21,897 bases of DNA from the NCBI GenBank assembly GCA_001818355.1, contig MHKJ01000066.1, forward strand, positions 1-21,897. The letters run 5' to 3'. The stretch's first letter is position 1; each line of letters begins with the position of its first letter. The position numbers and the translations under genes were made by a program. The notes below the pieces were generated by a model, which saw nothing but the letters and a program-made list of their open reading frames with translations, searched no databases and was not told the origin of the DNA. The DNA is from Candidatus Kerfeldbacteria bacterium RIFOXYC2_FULL_38_9. GTDB lineage: Bacteria > Patescibacteriota > Patescibacteriia > UBA9570 > XYC2-FULL-38-9. Shown in pieces: positions 21,121 through 21,897 of this stretch.

Positions 21121-21149
21121 AGCATACTTCCTCTTGACAAAAAAGTCAA
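21121..21149 (-). promoter_or_regulatory. promoter of the HEPN/nucleotidyltransferase module, with palindrome
   Basis: Minus strand: TTGACT (21149-21144), 17 bp, TATGCT (21126-21121). The TTGAC-N6-GTCAA palindrome and its surroundings (21129-21151) are identical over 23 nt to 19452-19474. The ATG at 21109 lies about 5 nt after the expected start. Confidence 0.6.
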
Positions 21150-21188
21150 AAGGTGATACCATATTTTGTTCGTTATAAACGAATTCTG

Positions 21189-21209
21189 ACGCCGGGTATG
21201 TAACGGCGT
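21189..21209. repeat. short GC-rich hairpin
   Basis: ACGCCG (21189-21194) pairs with CGGCGT (21204-21209) around a 9-nt loop. It abuts the 28-bp palindrome that starts at 21208. A smaller TTCGTT/AACGAA repeat lies just before it at 21169-21183. Confidence 0.45.
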
Positions 21210-21235
21210 AGGGACAGGTAGCGACATGTCCCTAC
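21208..21235. repeat. 28-bp REP-like palindrome, copy A
   Basis: Arms GTAGGGACA (21208-21216) and TGTCCCTAC (21227-21235) pair perfectly, and the inner bases continue the palindrome with two mispairs. Length and ends (GTAGGGA...TCCCTAC) equal those of the element at 21291-21318. Confidence 0.7.
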
Positions 21236-21290
21236 CAAACCGTCCGCACCACTCACCGCCAGCGTTTGTTAAAAACCGTTGCATTGTGAA

Positions 21291-21318
21291 GTAGGGAACG
21301 AAAATTTTCGTTCCCTAC
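21291..21318. repeat. 28-bp REP-like palindrome, copy B (perfect)
   Basis: A perfect 28-bp palindrome centred between 21304 and 21305. The left arm begins GTAGGGAACGAAAA and the right arm is its exact complement. It has the same length and end sequences as copy A, 55 bp away, but a different core. Confidence 0.75.
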
Positions 21319-21469
21319 GTCCGACGCACAACCAAACGTTGTTCATTGACAACACACCTCATATTTCATATCAATTTATTTTGGTATGGATATGTTCACG
21401 TTATATATTTATTTTTCCCGCAACTTTGAGGGGAATCGTGTTGATGATGTTTTTAAAACGTCATTTGCA

Positions 21470-21533
21470 TGATTCCCCCGCAAGGCAAGCGGGATTTCCT
21501 CCGCGTAATGCGGAAGCAGAGCGCGGGGGATCA
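21470..21533. repeat. branched inverted-repeat structure
   Basis: An outer stem of TGAT-t-CCCCCGC (21470-21481, one bulged T) pairs with GCGGGGG-ATCA (21523-21533). It encloses TCCGC/GCGGA (21500-21504, 21510-21514). CCCGC/GCGGG (21477-21481, 21489-21493) competes with the outer stem. DNA cruciform or folded RNA are both possible. Confidence 0.5.
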
Positions 21534-21534
21534 C

Positions 21535-21567
21535 TCCGAATCATTACCCTTGCGGGGAAGGTTCGGA
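21535..21567. repeat. hairpin TCCGAA/TTCGGA
   Basis: TCCGAA (21535-21540) pairs with TTCGGA (21562-21567). A possible inner CCTT/AAGG stem (within 21548-21561) extends it. It follows directly on the branched structure ending at 21533. Confidence 0.4.
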
Positions 21568-21598
21568 AGCAACAACAGGTGTGAGGAAGATGGCGGAG

Positions 21599-21667
21599 GG
21601 GACGAATTTATTCGTTCCTGAAACCGGAAACCTCACGTTTTCATCATTCATGGGGCGAGAGCGCCCC
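21599..21667 (+). repeat. two hairpins just before the SD of the right-edge ORF
   Basis: GGGACGAA (21599-21606) pairs with TTCGTTCC (21611-21618), with one G-T pair. GGGGCG (21652-21657) pairs with CGCCCC (21662-21667) around AGAG. The second ends 4 nt before the GGAGG ribosome binding site at 21672-21676. The first shares the ACGAA/TTCGT core with the palindrome at 21291-21318. Confidence 0.45.
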
Positions 21668-21681
21668 GGTTGGAGGATCAA

Positions 21682-21897
21682 ATGCAGAATATTGGAGCAG
21701 AAATCCGTCGTCTGCGTGGAGAAATCCACGCGGTCGAGGACGGCCACATGGAAGAGCTCGAAGGGATTATCGAAAACAGTAATCTTTTCGACAATGTTCA
21801 GAAGGTTGCAGGTTTCGCGGTTCTCAGAAGGAGGATGTTGATAGCCTTAGATAAGGCGGAAGAGAATCTGAAGAGGCGCACCGGTGAGACCAGGAGC
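21682..21897 (+). CDS. partial helical protein, unknown, running off the right edge
   Basis: From the ATG at 21682 a frame stays open for 72 codons to the end of the window. GGAGG at 21672-21676, 5 nt before the ATG, is the best SD in the window and fixes this start. The visible part is charged and helical ('IGAEIRRLRGEIHAVEDGHM', 'LRRRMLIALDKAEENLKRR'), with no signal peptide or membrane segment, and I recognise no family. Composition is GC-richer than the native genes to the left. A competing frame from 21581 to 21841 has a poorer start and an implausible Cys/Ser/Arg-rich product, so I reject it. C-terminal domains lie outside the window. Confidence 0.6.
   Translation, partial: MQNIGAEIRRLRGEIHAVEDGHMEELEGIIENSNLFDNVQKVAGFAVLRRRMLIALDKAEENLKRRTGETRS

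Larger units (their letters stand above)
21152..21681. other. long intergenic stretch rich in palindromes
   Basis: No credible gene is seen over about 530 bp. The open frames here are short and have no recognisable content. The stretch holds at least seven inverted repeats (the main ones listed separately) and is richer in GC than the module cluster to its left. A possible plus-strand promoter (TTGACA 21346-21351, 17 bp, TATCAA 21369-21374) would produce a leader of about 300 nt for the ORF at 21682. Confidence 0.5.

Noticed and set aside
21208..21318. CRISPR-like pair of 28-bp repeats
   Set aside because: The two units share only their ends, are self-complementary throughout, and occur only twice; no cas genes are present.

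Overview
The window looks like a chromosomal segment of an ultra-small-genome bacterium of the Patescibacteria/CPR type. This is inferred from several things: an AT-rich backbone, almost no Shine-Dalgarno (SD) sequences before the native genes, promoters so close to start codons that several mRNAs look leaderless, a density of nucleotidyltransferase/HEPN toxin-antitoxin modules, and a sparse metabolic repertoire (deoC, malic enzyme). TGA and TAG act as stops throughout, so the code is the standard bacterial one. No 16S rRNA or marker protein is present, so the taxonomic placement is tentative.

Layout. (1) 1-2291: tRNA-Ser(GCT), a four-helix membrane protein, a coiled-coil protein with an internal duplication, and a relic of a RelE/ParE-type toxin. 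(2) 2292-6458: a divergent locus that I read as a cyclodipeptide biosynthetic cluster. A HisC-like aminotransferase and a SAM methyltransferase lie on the minus strand. A winged-helix regulator is translationally coupled to a tRNA-dependent cyclodipeptide synthase (CDPS) on the plus strand. The CDPS carries the NYH-type catalytic set and is fused to a family-3 solute-binding (amino-acid-binding) domain with no signal peptide. (3) 6459-7990: a GC-richer radical SAM gene with its own terminator, SD and 5' palindrome, apparently acquired. (4) 8123-10263: an AbiE-type toxin-antitoxin operon with a near-consensus promoter overlapped by a perfect 13-bp inverted repeat, followed by a TrmB-like regulator. 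(5) 10378-12323: a leaderless AAA/DUF4143 ATPase and deoC. (6) 15520-12325 (minus): a packed ECF sigma factor, Asn-rich membrane anti-sigma-like protein, exported helical protein and malic enzyme. (7) 15598-18232: an adaptor, ATPase and FtsX-type permease of a MacB-like ABC system, with a convergent GRAM-like protein. (8) 18591-21149 (minus): a cluster of three HEPN/nucleotidyltransferase modules. One HEPN gene is broken by two stops, and one further nucleotidyltransferase survives only as a fragment. The modules share promoter and junction sequences. (9) 21160-21897: a palindrome-dense intergenic stretch with two 28-bp elements, then an SD-led partial ORF running off the right edge.

The most interesting item is the CDPS/solute-binding fusion with its aminotransferase, methyltransferase and regulator. 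It may be a diketopiperazine system in which an amino-acid-sensing or amino-acid-modifying domain is built into the synthase. Next in interest is the tandem HEPN/MNT island with shared junction and promoter repeats, which suggests duplication or cassette-like capture followed by decay.
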